From Polytrichum commune (lineage: Eukaryota > Streptophyta > Polytrichopsida > Polytrichales > Polytrichaceae), in the NCBI GenBank assembly GCA_950295325.1, contig OX485806.1, positions 20,214,001 to 20,274,000 of the forward strand: a stretch of 60,000 nt of DNA, written 5' to 3'. Under the pieces are notes generated by a model that worked only from the letters and a program-made list of their open reading frames with translations, searched no databases and had not been told where the DNA came from. The first letter of the stretch is position 1. Every line of letters begins with the position of its first letter. A program made the translations under genes and the position numbers. This document shows, in pieces, positions 1-13,085 of the stretch.

Positions 1-660
1 AATAAAATATAATGCCGATGGTACTATATCTCGTTTTATAGCTTGATTAGTCGCTCAAGGCTTTACTCAAACTAAAGGTATTGATTACGATGACATATTT
101 TCTCCGGTTGTTTGTATAACTAGTTTGCATGTTCTTATAGCTGTTGTCGTTCTATATGGTTTTTATATACATTAGATGGATGTAACTACAACAATTCTGA
201 ATGGCATGTTAAAAGAGTAAAATTCTTAAGAACCACCAAAAGGTTATATTTAGCCCGGGGATGAAGATGAAGTTTGTTTTGTTCTTAAGGACTTAAGCAA
301 GGTCCTCGAATTGTAAGAAGGGTTTACAAACCACCTCTTTGATGCGGGCTACATCAAGTGTCATGCCGATTTTAATGTCCATCAAAAGATTGCTTCACCT
401 TTGTTTGTCATAATTGCTTTATATGTTGACGACTTGGTTCTTATCTCAAACAATCTAGTTTCTTTTTAACAGAAACTAAAACCAACCTAGCTCCAAGTTT
501 TTTCAATCATTGACAACATCGACATAGAATATTGCCTTGGCATTCAAGTCAAGCATAATCTAGCTAAGAAGTTTATATTTATTTCTCAAGAAAAATACAT
601 TCGTGATGTACTTATCAAGGGTTTCACACCCAAAGATTCAATTGGACTATAGTATTTGGC
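1..660 (+). pseudogene. Ty1/copia retrotransposon reverse transcriptase, decayed fragment
   Basis: Translation of the plus strand gives the middle of a copia-type reverse transcriptase. Around bases 55-110 it reads VAQGFTQTKGIDYDDIFSPVV, which is the family motif 'LVAKGFTQ..GIDYDETFSPVV'. This is followed by MDVTTTILNG (family MDVKTAFLNG) near 175-205 and the catalytic YVDDL near 421-435. Several in-frame stops (for example after ISRFIA and before MDVTT) and small shifts show that it is dead. The window edge cuts off the upstream integrase side. Similarity fades after about base 640, where the RNase H region should begin. In an intact element this enzyme copies the RNA intermediate into DNA in cytoplasmic particles. 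The identification rests on motif order and is secure; the exact end is not. Confidence 0.9.
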
Positions 661-3600
661 CAATTCACAATCAAAAGAGTGCATCCACACTCTTTCTAAG
701 AGGGACTAACAACGCTCATATGGCTTCTTGAGTCTCAAAAAACAGAGTCCTCAAGGCCATGACCTACAAAGTTATAGGATAAAAGAGCAAGAAACTCGGC
801 TCTCAAGAGGTGTGCATGTCCATACCCAAGCTTGAAAAGGTTTTCTAATTTCCCACATATTTATGGCCCTTCACTGACCCTTGCCAATAGTCATAATTTT
901 TTTTAAGCAACTCATAAACCTCTTTGAACTTGGTAATTACTAATTATAGGATTTCATCACTACATTAGCGTTCAAATACAAGAATTTACAAAAGTCTAAG
1001 TAGAAAATTAGGGCAATAGGCTTGATTAAAACTAATACAGCTGGACGAACCAACAGAAGACCAACATATGTGTAATGGGCTATAGGTTAGGCTTTCATCC
1101 ATCCTAGCTTAGTTGTCACAAGCTCACAACAGGCAGTTAGAGGTGGAAAGAAAGGAGTTTGGCTAGGAAGGAGAGCGACAGTCTGCCATTTTGCAGAGCG
1201 TGCCGCAGCAGACATGGAGGAGCTTCGGCGAAACCACCAGGTGAGTTTTTGCTGTTATGTTTTTAAGTGTATACTCTCAGTTAAGGGTGTTTATTGCGTT
1301 ATTTTAACGAAGCATCTACCTCACACCTAGGCTATGGTCTAAAGCAAGCAGAGGCTAATTGTTGTAAGCCATAAATAGACTATGGTCATGTTAATAACCA
1401 TGGTAAATGCACAACAGTTGCGGAAACAACAAGAGAATGTTGTTGGTAAATTTCATTTATTTTTGCATACTTTTGGAGTGCAGCAGATAGAACTGATGTG
1501 CAGATAAGTAAATTGTTGCATTGAGACTATAGCCTGGTTGAGAGTTAGGTTAAATGCATAGCTCAAAGTCTGTAAATACGTGTCCGAAAATTTGTGGAGT
1601 GAACCTGGAAATAAGAAAGAAAGAGTTAAAACTGCTAGTGAGAAAATTAGGTTTCTTTTCCATGGAATTTGAGGTAATTTCAGTAAATTGAGTGCATAAA
1701 TCATCAGGCATGTTCTGCTATTAGGTTTGGCTCATTCTTTGGGTGCTTTCTCTTTGCAGAAGATAATGTTGAGGTACAGATAAGTAAAGTGGATACATTA
1801 AGGCGATGGTCTAAATAAAGTAGAGGCTGTCAGTTGAAGTTAAAGACTATGGCCATGAGCAAAATGTGGCCTAGAAACATTGAAATTGTTGTATGAGTAA
1901 TCTCTGCTAATGATTTCTTGTTCTGAAGTCTTGCTTTGTATGTATATGTAAGTGAAATTATCTGCAGACTATAGTCTAATAGGAAGACATTATGGCTCTG
2001 AAAGCACTTAGACTATGGCCGGGTAGCATAAAGAGTTAGCAGAAAAGTGGAATAATTTGAGAGCAGACAATAAGTAATTAGGGTTTCCAGCAAATTACAA
2101 ATGAGTTTCTAGGGAAGTCTGTTAGTGAAAATTAGACCAGAGAAGAGAGAAAAATCTGCAAGAAAGCACCAAGAAAGTTTGAGGAGAGATCTACAGAAAA
2201 ATATCCTTCCAGAATTAAAGTGAAAAGAGGGAAAAGAAGAATCTTTGGAGAGAAAACAGATAGGGACAAAAAAGATATACTGTACAGGTTGTAACGAGGA
2301 TTGATAGAGAAAATTTGAGAGCAGTAAATTTTCACCACCTGTTAGACTCTTAATCAACTTTTAAGGCTGTTAGGTGAACGTCTTAGAAAAGGTAGAAAAT
2401 GGAACCTGGAAATAACTCAGTTAGGTCAGTTAAGTTAGAAATGCTTGAGGGGAGAGGAAAGCTGGAAGAAAATAAGTAGCGGAAGAGTAGAAAAACGGGT
2501 GCTGAGTGAAAACAATTGAGATTTATCTGCCTTTAGTTACACAAGCAACAAATTAGAAGAAGTGTTCTTTCAGGGATCACAGAGGAAACCATCAGAAGTT
2601 ACATACAAAAGTGGTCTGGTACTTTGAGGAGAACAATAAATTATTTACCAAGAGAAAAATAAAAATAATTAACTTGATCATACTATCTTGAGAGAATTGC
2701 AGGGGTAGATCTCAAAATAAGAAAGAGTAATTTCTTCCTTCAAGTAGGGCCTGCTGCTGCCAGTTAGGGAAATTCTTCTGCAACCTCTAAATCTTTATTT
2801 CATCTCAGAAGAGTGAATTGGGTCTAAGTAAGGATAAATCAGATATGGTAATAGTCTAATTGTGTTGAAAATTTTCACATGGGTCATAGACTGATGAGTT
2901 AGTTGGTAATTACAGGAGTGAGTTACCCCCCATTTCAGATGATAGTATAGGGTGAACTCAGCTGTGAAATTGCTTGCAGATTATGAAAATAAGAAAACAG
3001 GAGGAAAATTAGGCTTATTTCATATCCATAACTCTAAAAGGATACTTGATTATTCTGGCCAAAAGGAGAAGAAGTTAAGCAGAGGAGAAAGTCCATGGTT
3101 TGTCAGAAGAAATTACAGGGTCAAATTAGGATGGAAGTCTGGAGCATATATCATCAATTTTGAGATGTTAAAATCACAAAGTCTGAGGGTGAGAAGCAAG
3201 ATCTACATCAGGAGTTGAGTAAGAAAACAGTGTTTGGGAGTGTGATGTGGATAAATTTACGAAGAACTCTGTCCCCACAGGTTAGGTTAGAAATTGATAA
3301 AATTTACCTAGGATTGACTGGTAGATACTTGAATCACCTTAGCTTTAGGAAAGAAAGTGAATTCTTCCCTTATGGTAGGGCCACTGCAGCCAATTAGAAA
3401 CTTCCTCTCTATTCTCTGGTACTTGATTCGTCTCTGAGGAGAGGACAGTGAGATATTTCTATGAAAATCTCAGCTAGGACTAGGGATTGATAGAATGGTT
3501 GGTTGTACAGGAATGATAATTTGACATTTCAGCTTAGAAATAACTCTGAAGTTATCCAAGTTTAGGTTAGATAGACTTTCTTGAGTTCTTGTTTTGAACT

Positions 3601-5415
3601 GTGAAGACCATGGTAACGGTCTTGCTGAGCAACGTTACAATGGGAGCTGACCAATGGGAGAAAGAGGCAAGGCCACTTCCTTTTAAACCTGTGGTTCTAC
3701 CTGGTATCACTGTAGTAAGTTTTTGCTATGTCTCAAAACAACAAAACCCAGGGAACAAAGTCTCCAGGAAGACTGAGATAGTGTATATAAGGGTTAATGT
3801 CACATTGGATTTAAGGACTATAATAACAACTAGGGGTCTTTCTCCTTTCATTCTTTCTTAATTCCGCTTACTCTCCACTCTTATGGTTCCTTGTGCTTCC
3901 TCCGTCGTGAGTGATTCCGTCCTATCTTCAGGGCATTTTCTATCACTCTATGTCTTGACCTATTTCAGTCGTGAAGCTCAAAAGCTTGGCAAGTTGTCAT
4001 GGGCAATTCGTTAGGACCGAAGTCCGGGGTAATGTCTTTTAGTAACCACATCGTCTTGAGTATGCCAGAGATAGAACTTGTAAAGTTCCTTAATTAATTC
4101 ATGGTTACCAACTCACAAGCCTCATGCATGCCTCTGCTTGCTCAAGTCACCACCTTAGTCTTCAACCATCTGGTGACTCATCTCAAACAACCATCCAATT
4201 GTCAATACTACTCAATACATCAACAACTAGGCGATATTCTTCCTTAAGGCTTTAGTCCTCTATAAACTAATCAACAACATTCAAAGGGTAAAGTCTTACT
4301 CCAGTAAGATATTCTTTCCTTCTTGGGAAGGTACTGCCTTGACAGCCTATAGTCTGCCTCTAGCCCTTCCATCTCTTTCTGCTGACAACTCGCCTAGCTC
4401 TCCTTTTCTCTCTCTCTGATTCACCAACTAATAGTTGTTAATTTGAGGCGCTAGCCCAGGCGATGGCCTCACTCTAGCCTCTCTGTCTGTCCCTCTTCCT
4501 AAAACTATTGCCCTTCTCGGCTGACTACTAGGCAGTCTCTGGGACCTCACAACCCTCTCTACAGACTATGGCCATTATCTTTTCTTGACTTGGCCCATTG
4601 CCTGTTCTGCTTCTCATCAAGCTCTCTCATGACTTGCCTTCTTCACGACAGGCTGACCTCATCCGTCATGTCTCTTTCCAGACCAGTTGCCTTGCCTCTT
4701 CCTAACATACTATCAGACTATTGCTTGTCTTAGCATTGCTCTCAGCCATTTCCTGGTCTTTCGTACCATTGCCTCACACTCTACAACTTCTTAGCCTCTT
4801 TTGTTCCTCCTTGATCACTCACTCTTAGTCAGTATTAACTCATTCAACTGCGGACTTCCTCTCAGCCTATTTGCCTGATCTTGACATTACAGAGCTATGT
4901 CAGACTACTTGCCCAACCTTACCTCTAGATATCACTCACAACATTACACATGACACACTTCAACAATTCCTCTCCACTCATAAGACAAACAACAACACAT
5001 TATAACTTGCTCATAACTTCCTCATTAACACAAAAGATGTTTCCACTTCAGGGTCCGATTGTTGCGGCCCTTTAACTTCCTAACATTGTGATATCAAGCT
5101 TCTTGCTTGGTCCTGACTATAGCCTGGCTCAATCACTGAGCTACAGACTTTCTACGCCTATCGCTAATACTATGGTGAGACTATGTCATATCTTTGCTGG
5201 GTGCAAATAGCCTGGCTTCCTTCCTGACAGCCTCTTCCTTAATGCCGAGAGAGAAGACCAGGTGGTTAGCCGTCGTAACCACTTCTTAACGGCTATTGCC
5301 TGCTTTCATCCCTCTGGATGGCTACTGCCTACCTATAGCCGGATGAAAGACGTTAGATTTAAAGAATTGCCCTTTTCAGACAGGCGATAGCCAAAAAATC
5401 AGTCCTATAATCACC
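661..5415. other. Non-coding spacer with purine-rich then pyrimidine-rich halves
   Basis: I see no recognisable protein in this stretch. From about 1.8 to 3.4 kb the plus strand is strongly purine-rich (long runs of A and G). From about 3.85 to 5.05 kb it switches to strongly pyrimidine-rich. A short ATG-started nine-codon frame at 1214-1240 runs into a consensus splice donor (CAG|GTGAGT). Copies of the GACTAT-type decamer occur at 1330, 1525, 1845, 2011, 4564 and 5115. The stretch is best read as the non-coding front part of the retroelement-like block whose open frames start at 5416. Confidence 0.5.
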
Positions 5416-7657
5416 ATGATGATGAAGAAGGCCTGGAAGGCCAATCGGGAGAACTTGGAAAGTGCAGGAGTTTTTGACTTTTTATGTTGGGCTCAAAGTG
5501 CCACAATAATAGCTTTTATGGACATGGTCACTCAGTTTGTGCAAACTTACTCCCCGGAAACTCAAATAGCTCAGGTGAGGGGCAGGACAATAGATTTTTC
5601 AGTGAAGGCGGTCGGGAGACACTTGAGGCTACCCACGGAGGGTCTGACACTAGAGGATTTATTAGGGCTAACTAAAAAAAAGCATGAAGACATGTTTGAG
5701 GGCGAATTTCCTCGGACTCCAAAGGGCTGCCACTTGGGGAAAGCAAAGCACCATTGGAGGGCCTGGTTTAAATTTGTTAATACTTATTTAGTTTTTAAAC
5801 CTCAGAAGGATATGATGACCTAACGGATAGTTGCGGCTGCCATGAATACTTGGAATGGGAAGAAGGTGAATTGGAGCTTGATCGTACAACAGATGGCAGA
5901 GGAGGAAATCAGGCGGTATAAAAAGGAGAAACCTGTAACTGGGGAGCTGTTCTTAGCATTTTACATTTCGGTTTTTGGACAGGAGCTACCTGCACCTGCA
6001 CATACGGTAGCTACACCCTCTTCGTCTACACAGACACCTAGCCCATTGTCGAGCCCAGTGCCCCGTCAGAAGGAAAATTTGATGTTGCAGTCAGAGGTTG
6101 GAAGGTATCAGGGGCTCTTACAGGAAAAGAGAAGTCAATTGATTGAAAAAATGAGGCCCTGATTAGTAGCCAGTCGGCTAATGTGAGACACATCTATGAG
6201 CTGGCTCAGGCAATGAAAGACAAGTTGGATGATCGCCCAACAATTGAAGGTCAAATTAAGGCTATGGACTTCTTGCGGAACCAGCTAGAGGAAAAGGAAA
6301 AAGAAAATGAGGTTCTTCGTCAACAACTTCAGAGGTCGATTCAAGACACAGCCGAGCAGTCAGAGTTGGTGAAAGACCAGTCTATAGTAGAACAGGTGAC
6401 TCGGGAGAATGAGCGTTTGAAGGGGCAATCGAAATTGCAAGGAGAGGAGCTGATGCAATATAAGACGAGGGAGGATCAACTTAATGCGAAGGGGCAGTCC
6501 TCGATGCTTGCGACATGGTCTAAATTGGTTCATCCCTTACCTTTCTTTTCTGAAGTTTTTACTCAGTTATGGAACTGGGAAACTAGAGGCTCAGAACCTA
6601 AAGGCATTTTTCACATGTACGAAGGCCAGTGTCAACTTTTCTTGTTAGCAATGGGTCTTGAAAAATCCACGTGGATAGATCATAGCCAGTTTCAGCAAAT
6701 GTGGCATCAGAGTGAGGAGTAGAAAATATTTTTGTAGAAATATTGGCTAGAAGAGAGATACAGCTGTCGGATCCCTACTCAGTTTTTATAATTATCGGAG
6801 ATTTAGGGGCTCGCATTTTACTTTATTATACCTCTCTAGAGAGTCAATGGTTACACCGTCATCAGTTTCCAGAACAGTCCGAGAGGAGGAGAGTCTCATG
6901 GCAGGAGTACGGGACTCAAGTAAGTTCCCAATTATACGGTCAGCCCCTGAGCAAACTCCAAGAGTGGAGAGAAACCTTACAGAAGTTACTCGTTCAATTA
7001 AGACACCCGGATATGGTGACAGAAAGTATGAGAGCTAATATACAACGTCTCTCTGTAATGCCGAGTGAGGATTTTATAGCTTCCCACTATCTGTACCAGT
7101 TCGATAGGGTGGTCAATAGACTGGAGAGATGTATCAGTGACTTGACCAACCAGAAAAACCTTTACTTAACATTCATGGGCAAATTCAGTTTGACTTACCT
7201 CCAGCCGCCTTTACTCCAATTTATAGACATACCAGTGACTGGGAGCCCTCTCACCCTCCGCTACTTGGGACATTACGAGCATCTGTTCGACTCGCCAGGG
7301 GAGGAGCCTATTCCGACTTGGCAGGCTATTTCATGGTTGCTTGAAGACTATGGTTTGTCGCGCACAGAGGAGGTACCGGCGGACATTCATTATAGGCGAG
7401 TGTCCAGACAATGGTTTGCCGCACCACCGATGGTTATATCTAGCCACCCCCATTTTTGTGATTGTCCCCGGAGGAGTAAGTGGAATCCTTCCGCTACTTT
7501 ATCAAGCTTGGAGTACAATTGGCCATTGATCCCAGGACCGAAGTCCACTGCAGCTGAATGCATGGACTCGTATCGCCAATTCTTTCAGGCGCATAGTCAA
7601 CATAGAGATCCCACCTGTTTTCGAGCTATTGTTTTTGCTAATCTGTTAGCTGACTGA
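5416..7657 (+). pseudogene. Gag-like / 'putative plant transposon protein' open frame with three lesions
   Basis: Four consecutive open stretches read as one protein once three small lesions are allowed for. The ATG at 5416 opens a frame that is stopped by TAA at 5821 and continues in the same frame to 6162. A shift at the A-run near 6150 leads into the next frame (to 6722). A second shift near 6720 leads to the last frame, which ends with TGA at 7655-7657. The first part (VRGRTIDFSVKAVGRHLRL, a WRAWFKFVNTYL block, then GKKVNWSLIV) has the spacing of the putative plant transposon protein domain found in plant LTR elements: a 'W..FV' block, then an 'I..GK.VN...I' block. The middle (6183-6500) is a charged coiled coil (EEKEKENEVLRQQLQ). 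The last part is an uncharacterised 300-residue region. No protease, RT or integrase follows. The domain call is from memory of the pattern, so it is moderate; the single-ORF reading is firmer. Confidence 0.6.
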
Positions 7658-8060
7658 TGTGGACAGGGGAATGTCACCATCGATGTGAACCAGTTCCATG
7701 AGAGTCGGCATGAATTTCTGTTGTTACTTAAGTTACAGTATCGACCGACGCGTGGGTGCGAATGGTCGAGGTAATGGCCATCATGCATTTTTATTGCAGG
7801 GGCCCACAAAAGTCTTATTAACGAGATTCCTTATACCAGAGCAGGCCCTTTTGAGAGATTCCTAAGGTGGCAGCGACTTAATGCACCGGAGCTCGTAGCC
7901 AAGGATGAGGATCTTCAGAAGGCAATGGAGAAGGTTGAAACCAGAGAGTTGAAGCGTGAAGCTGAGGAGGCGGCACTACACCAAAGACCTCCACCGAAAC
8001 TGCTCCAACGCTGAGTTGTTGGAGGGCTAGCAACAAATTAAGTAGGGGGCTATGTGGTAC
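7658..8060 (+). pseudogene. Decayed continuation of the gag-like frame
   Basis: Beyond the TGA at 7655-7657 the same frame stays protein-like for about 40 codons (GNVTIDVNQFHESRHEF), then breaks. Further coding-like pieces appear in other frames: GPTKVLLTRFLIPEQ near 7800, and RASNKLSRGLCGTK near 8025. This suggests that the original protein was longer and that its C-terminus has decayed more than the front. The feature end is approximate. Confidence 0.4.
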
Positions 8061-11000
8061 TAAATTTCAAGTTTTTTGGTTCACTTATAGATTAAGTGTG
8101 ATTAGAGCCTTTACTTATCTTGACATTACCTAAATGGATAAGTGGGAATATGCAGTTGTCTCGGGAGATTAGAAACAATAACTAAATGGGACAATAGTCT
8201 ATGGCGGTTGAGGAAGTTACCGGAGATCGGCCGGTTTGTGCGGAAGATACAAGGGAGTTGAGGACTCATAACTTTCTTTCGGATTTGGAGCAAAGGCTGG
8301 GAGAGCCGAAGAGTATAGATTTACCCTGATTTTAGAACTTTCTATCAATCACCTAGTCAATTGTCTTTTGAATAGTTTTGTTGGGACTGAAGTACAGTTT
8401 TGAAGTAGTTCCAGGGTGTATGGACTGGACTACATTACTTTTAAAATCATCTGTGTGATAAGTTTTTGGGTGCCATAATTCCCGTTGAAGGAAATTCAAT
8501 TGAAGGCAGAAGTTGATATAATCCAAAGATAGTTTATGAGTTGAATGTGGAGTCCATAGTCTATTGTAGGTTCTGGTATTAATATGTTTCTGGGGGGTTT
8601 GTATTGGAGGAGAGAATCACATGTTCGGGTGCAAGTCTGTGATTCAATTAAGAGTGAATTTGTGAATCTGTCAAGAGGGAGTCCTGGAATTTGGTTATGT
8701 GAGCAACTTGCAAACAATTTGTTGTCTTCCATTGTCCATAGTACTGGATGCATGTGTGAATTTGAATTCAATCTTGACTTAGGATTGAATTAACCCTATA
8801 TGATAATGAATGATCAAATTGTTGCCTAAGTCAATAGTCTAAGTAAAACAAGGATTAAGTAGCTCTGGAATAATGGAGTTAGTATTGTATCAGATATTAC
8901 CTCATTACTGTTTGACTACGGACTAAGTATGTGCCTGTAAACAAACCATTGTCTTGGTTATCTGTAGATGCGGACTGTAGCCAGGCTATAGTCTTACTTT
9001 AATTCACTACCTACTCTTATTGCAATTGATTTACTTCGGGACTCGAGTAGTCAAATAGCATCATGATATAGTCAAATGTACTGTTGACAGATTATGTATC
9101 GTCGAGACTGCAAAACATATTTGTTCATGAATATAACTAAGTTGATTTAGGGGGCAATTACTGTGCCATTAATTTGGAATATAATCCCTGATACCTAAGT
9201 TTTGTGATGACAATGGTCATAATGAGTTGAGTTATGATGACATGGCTATGTCTTGATATTCTCTAATACCTTAAAAGTGTAAGAAGAATGAGTCCTCAAG
9301 AGAGAGCTTGTAGTTAATTTATGAATAATTCTAAGTTTAAGGTTGAATGACAAAGCATAAGTATTCTAATGTATCACCCTTTTGCTCGAGTGTATGAAAT
9401 AGTTAAGAGGCCATAGACTTTTCACCGTTGCTCTTACTGATTCTTAAATTGCCTCTAAAGTGGATTACACACCAAGTCAATTGTCATTGATGTGATTTCA
9501 TTCTCCAAATTAATTTGGGTAAAGGGAGTAATGTTGTTGTAATATGTGAAAGTGTTGGGAGATTGCAGCCCCGGATCCCAGGGCACAATCAAATTGAGCG
9601 AAGAGTCAGACTATTGTCTTCTTTGTGTAAATGGAGAAAGTGTTCAAGTCTATGGTGGAAGTTGAAAGGACAATATGTTGAGACTATTGCCTGCGAAGGA
9701 TTAGCTCGATGCGGTGAGGACAAAAGGACGTGCCGCTTACCATATTGGTAAGATTTGATTGCTTACTAAAACCTTAAAGGAACTAAGGTTAAATTGGACA
9801 TTTACCCCTTTTGATAATTGGATTGCTTAACCTTGTTTGTAATAATGAAATGAGTTGTTGAATCAATTGTCTTGAGATGTAGGTATATGAAATTGGAACT
9901 TTGAATAAGCGAAATTAGTTTATGAGTGATGTGAGAATATGTTAACGCGCATAAGTGGTTTTGACCTATTGTCTTGAAGCAAGAAGTTACGATTGCCTTG
10001 GCCAAGACCAAGTAAGAGACTATGGTCGGACTGCATAATTAAAATTGGAGTTAATAAAAGGAGACTGACCATCCTGAAGGGATTACCACACTATGTATTC
10101 AAGTTACACTAAAGGGGATTAATGAATGAAAGACTATGGACTACGCCGAAGTGCCCTTGTCTTCGGTAAAGAGACAAAAATGGGATACTATTGCAAGATC
10201 AATGATTATGGTTGTGCCTATGCTTGTGCACCGCACTTGGTCCAATTAAAATGAACTCATTGCCAGACTATCGATTGGGAAATTAGAGTGAGGTGAGAGA
10301 CTGTCACAATTGCATGTACTGACATGGAGTGGTTTTTAGAGTTTTTATCCCTTACCCATAAACCAATTGTCAGTCATAATCCAAAGCGAAGTGATATACC
10401 CTTGTGTTTTCCCTAATAAATCTTATCTAAGACACCTAGATGTTGTACAAATCACCTTTTAAGTCTTCCCTGAGTGTTTCCTTGGGTTTTCTTCCTAACC
10501 AAAAAACTAACTATAGTATGCAAAAACTGATTGCTTATACATTAGATGGAGATCCAATATCTTTGTAGTGGACAATGACACAACAAAACAAATTGTAGTA
10601 AGATAAAACTCGTATTGATATCCTAACTTCATTAATGATATTGTCATTAATTATGAAATTATAGGTAATTGATGTTGGTGTTAGGACATCACCTATGATA
10701 CATACATTTAGTTGATACCTTGTAGAACAAAAATTTAGGCTATAAAATAAAAAAGGAATTTTCACCTCATGATTTTTGAATTTCAAATGAAAAGGAAGGG
10801 CTATAGTTGGATGAAAATGCTTGAAAAACAGTTGAAGTGACCAATAGACACAAGATAGAAGTTACAAACGCCTTTGCAAGGTAGAGATAAGAGGCTATCG
10901 TCCAAAAGAGAGAGAAGGTCGTTATCAAAGAGGATAGTCATGCAATAGGCAGAGTGATGAGAAGAATCTACAATGATTGCAGAATCGAATTATCATCCGC

Positions 11001-13085
11001 ATAGTTGAATTGTATTACATGAAATATCATAAGTAAATTGAGTGAATGAATTTAATTTCAAATGCATGAATGTGTTAAATTAAATATTGTGATAACTAAA
11101 GTGTGACTTAAGTGAAAGAATTGCTAGTGGTAGAACATGCAATTGAAAGATTGAATCTAAAATGAAGTAGACAATGTCTGTGGAAATCTAAAGTTAAAGG
11201 ACATGGTAGAGAAAACGAATCAACCGAAATTCATACAAATTTCTATGATGTTAGGCGATAACTTGATGCTAATAGACAAAAAAATGAGGCAATAGTCTTA
11301 AGTCCCTAAAAGAGGAAGCCAAAGAGCTTAGTTAGGAAGTTAGGCTATGAAAGCAGAAAATGCCATAGCCATGAGAGAATGCCAATAGCATGTGAGGTGA
11401 GAAACAAAGATACAAGAAGAACCAATAGCATGTGAGAGGTGAGGACATTAGAAGGCAGTTAGCCAAAGGGTGAGTGGAATGTCGAGAGGACCAACATTAA
11501 TGAAAGAAGTGCATCCATCATGATGGATGATACGACGAGTTACAACGTAGAAAGGAAAGAAAATAAATTAGAAAGGTCAGGGTTGTTGACAATTGAGGAT
11601 GCAAGTCTATAGTCCTGAAGCCTAGAGAATAGATTATGAATTTGATGAAATATTATACTTGTTTCATTGACGTGATAAAGATTAGGCTAATTGAGCTTTG
11701 TGCTTATGAAGCATATATATATATATATAGATAGATATATGTGCAAAGATTGCAATTTGAGATGCTATATGTGTGATGATTCATGAATGAGATAAGTTTA
11801 TAAGGAAAAGATAGAAGGAACTAGCTAAGAGAAAGAATTAATCTTTTGAGCAATGCAATTTGAATTATGATCGAAGACATTAAATGAATATTTTAATTAA
11901 GGAAGAAAATACTAACCCCAATAGGATGAAAATCCAATGGAAGATTATTGCCAAGATACAAAAGACGATTGCCAAAGAAAAAGACTATTGCCAAAGCTAA
12001 AGAGCTTCGTGACTGAATTAGAAGGCATGAAATTGGAGTGATAGGAGTCGTTATATAGGACAAACTCGCACACGATTGAGAAATCGTCAACGAACAATAA
12101 TAGTGGAGATTAAGTCCAATGAAGAAGGAATGAAGGATTAAAACACCTAGATTGTTATTAGAATCCTTAATTCTATGCGACGTTACTCCTTATAGACACT
12201 TGCTCAGTCTTCCTTAACACCTATTTCCTTGGGTTAATTTCCTTGGGTTGTTTTAGAGTATAGCAAAAACTTAAACTACATACCTCAACCACAATGTTGT
12301 ATATAATATATGTATGAATTGACATTATAATTAGGATATAATCAGTGATATTTGTGCTCAGTTGAGATCCAACCTATAATGTCATATAGGATAGTTGTAT
12401 GATTTTTGACATTATGATTATGGTGTCGCTTCTGATACATGCTTTCGATTAGTACCCTAACCAATAATAATTATATATTATTTTAAGTAAATAAATAAAA
12501 ATGGAAAAAGACGAAGACATCACAGGTTACATGCAATTGTATGTATGGATAACATATAGCAAGAAATGAAAATTTTAAGTGGAAAACCAAAGGCCCACTA
12601 AGTTTTGAAAATGTGAGGTTTATATGAATTGAATGGCATGTCCATCCGGATGTTGCACTGATCTTTAAGGGTTTTTATACCTTCATGTAAATATCAAAGC
12701 AACCTAGAATCTTTGGAATTATTTTATCACATTCTGTGAAGGTTTCCGTGTGTTCAATGTCTTTTCTATCAAATGTTTAATTTATGGTTGCACATTAATT
12801 GTTGAATGTGTTAATGTGTCTGTGTGTTTATCAAACGTATATATATTATTGAACTTTGGGCATCAAACAAATTTCATACAACAATCAAAAAACGAACTCT
12901 TCAATCAAATCCTATCACGACACTTTGAAACATTGAATGGAGTTTAAGATGAAGGGGTTGAAAGAAATAATGATGGATTGGTTGTTTACTATTTTGACCA
13001 CAAATATCTATGACCATTATTCTTACTGGCTTGAATTGAAGAGAACGGAGATCATTGAGAACAATGTGTTGAAGTTAAAGGTTTG
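8061..13085. other. Non-coding, AT-rich spacer, tail of the retroelement-like block
   Basis: No recognisable gene. The GACTAT-type decamer continues to about 11992. Two segments with a shared tail (AGTCTTCC .. TTTCCTTGGGTT .. TATAG-TATGCAAAAACT-like) occur at about 10440-10530 and 12200-12275, both after a CACCTAGAT motif (10431 and 12147). They may be diverged LTR-like copies, but the similarity is too patchy to be sure. A TA microsatellite lies at 11712-11729. ORFs of 60-90 codons here have no recognisable domains. Confidence 0.4.

Larger units (their letters stand above)
1330..11992. repeat. Dispersed GACTAT(A/T/G)G(C/T)C decamer family
   Basis: One short motif recurs on both strands across this block and essentially nowhere else in the window. 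Plus-orientation copies: GACTATAGCC at 1525 and 5115; GACTATGGCC at 1845, 2011 and 4564; GACTATTGCC at 9682 and 11983; GACTATGGTC at 10018. Reverse-orientation copies: GGCTATGGTC at 1330, GGCTATAGTC at 8984, GGCAATAGTC at 11288. Many one-mismatch copies lie between them (for example GACGATTGCC at 11964 and GATTATTGCC at 11943). The motif crosses both the open frames and the non-coding parts, so it is not a coding signature. Its function is unknown. Confidence 0.7.

Noticed and set aside
10430-12280. Pair of LTRs bounding an element
   Set aside because: The shared words (CACCTAGAT, TTTCCTTGGGTT, GCAAAAACT) are scattered with no continuous alignment, TG..CA ends or target duplication visible.
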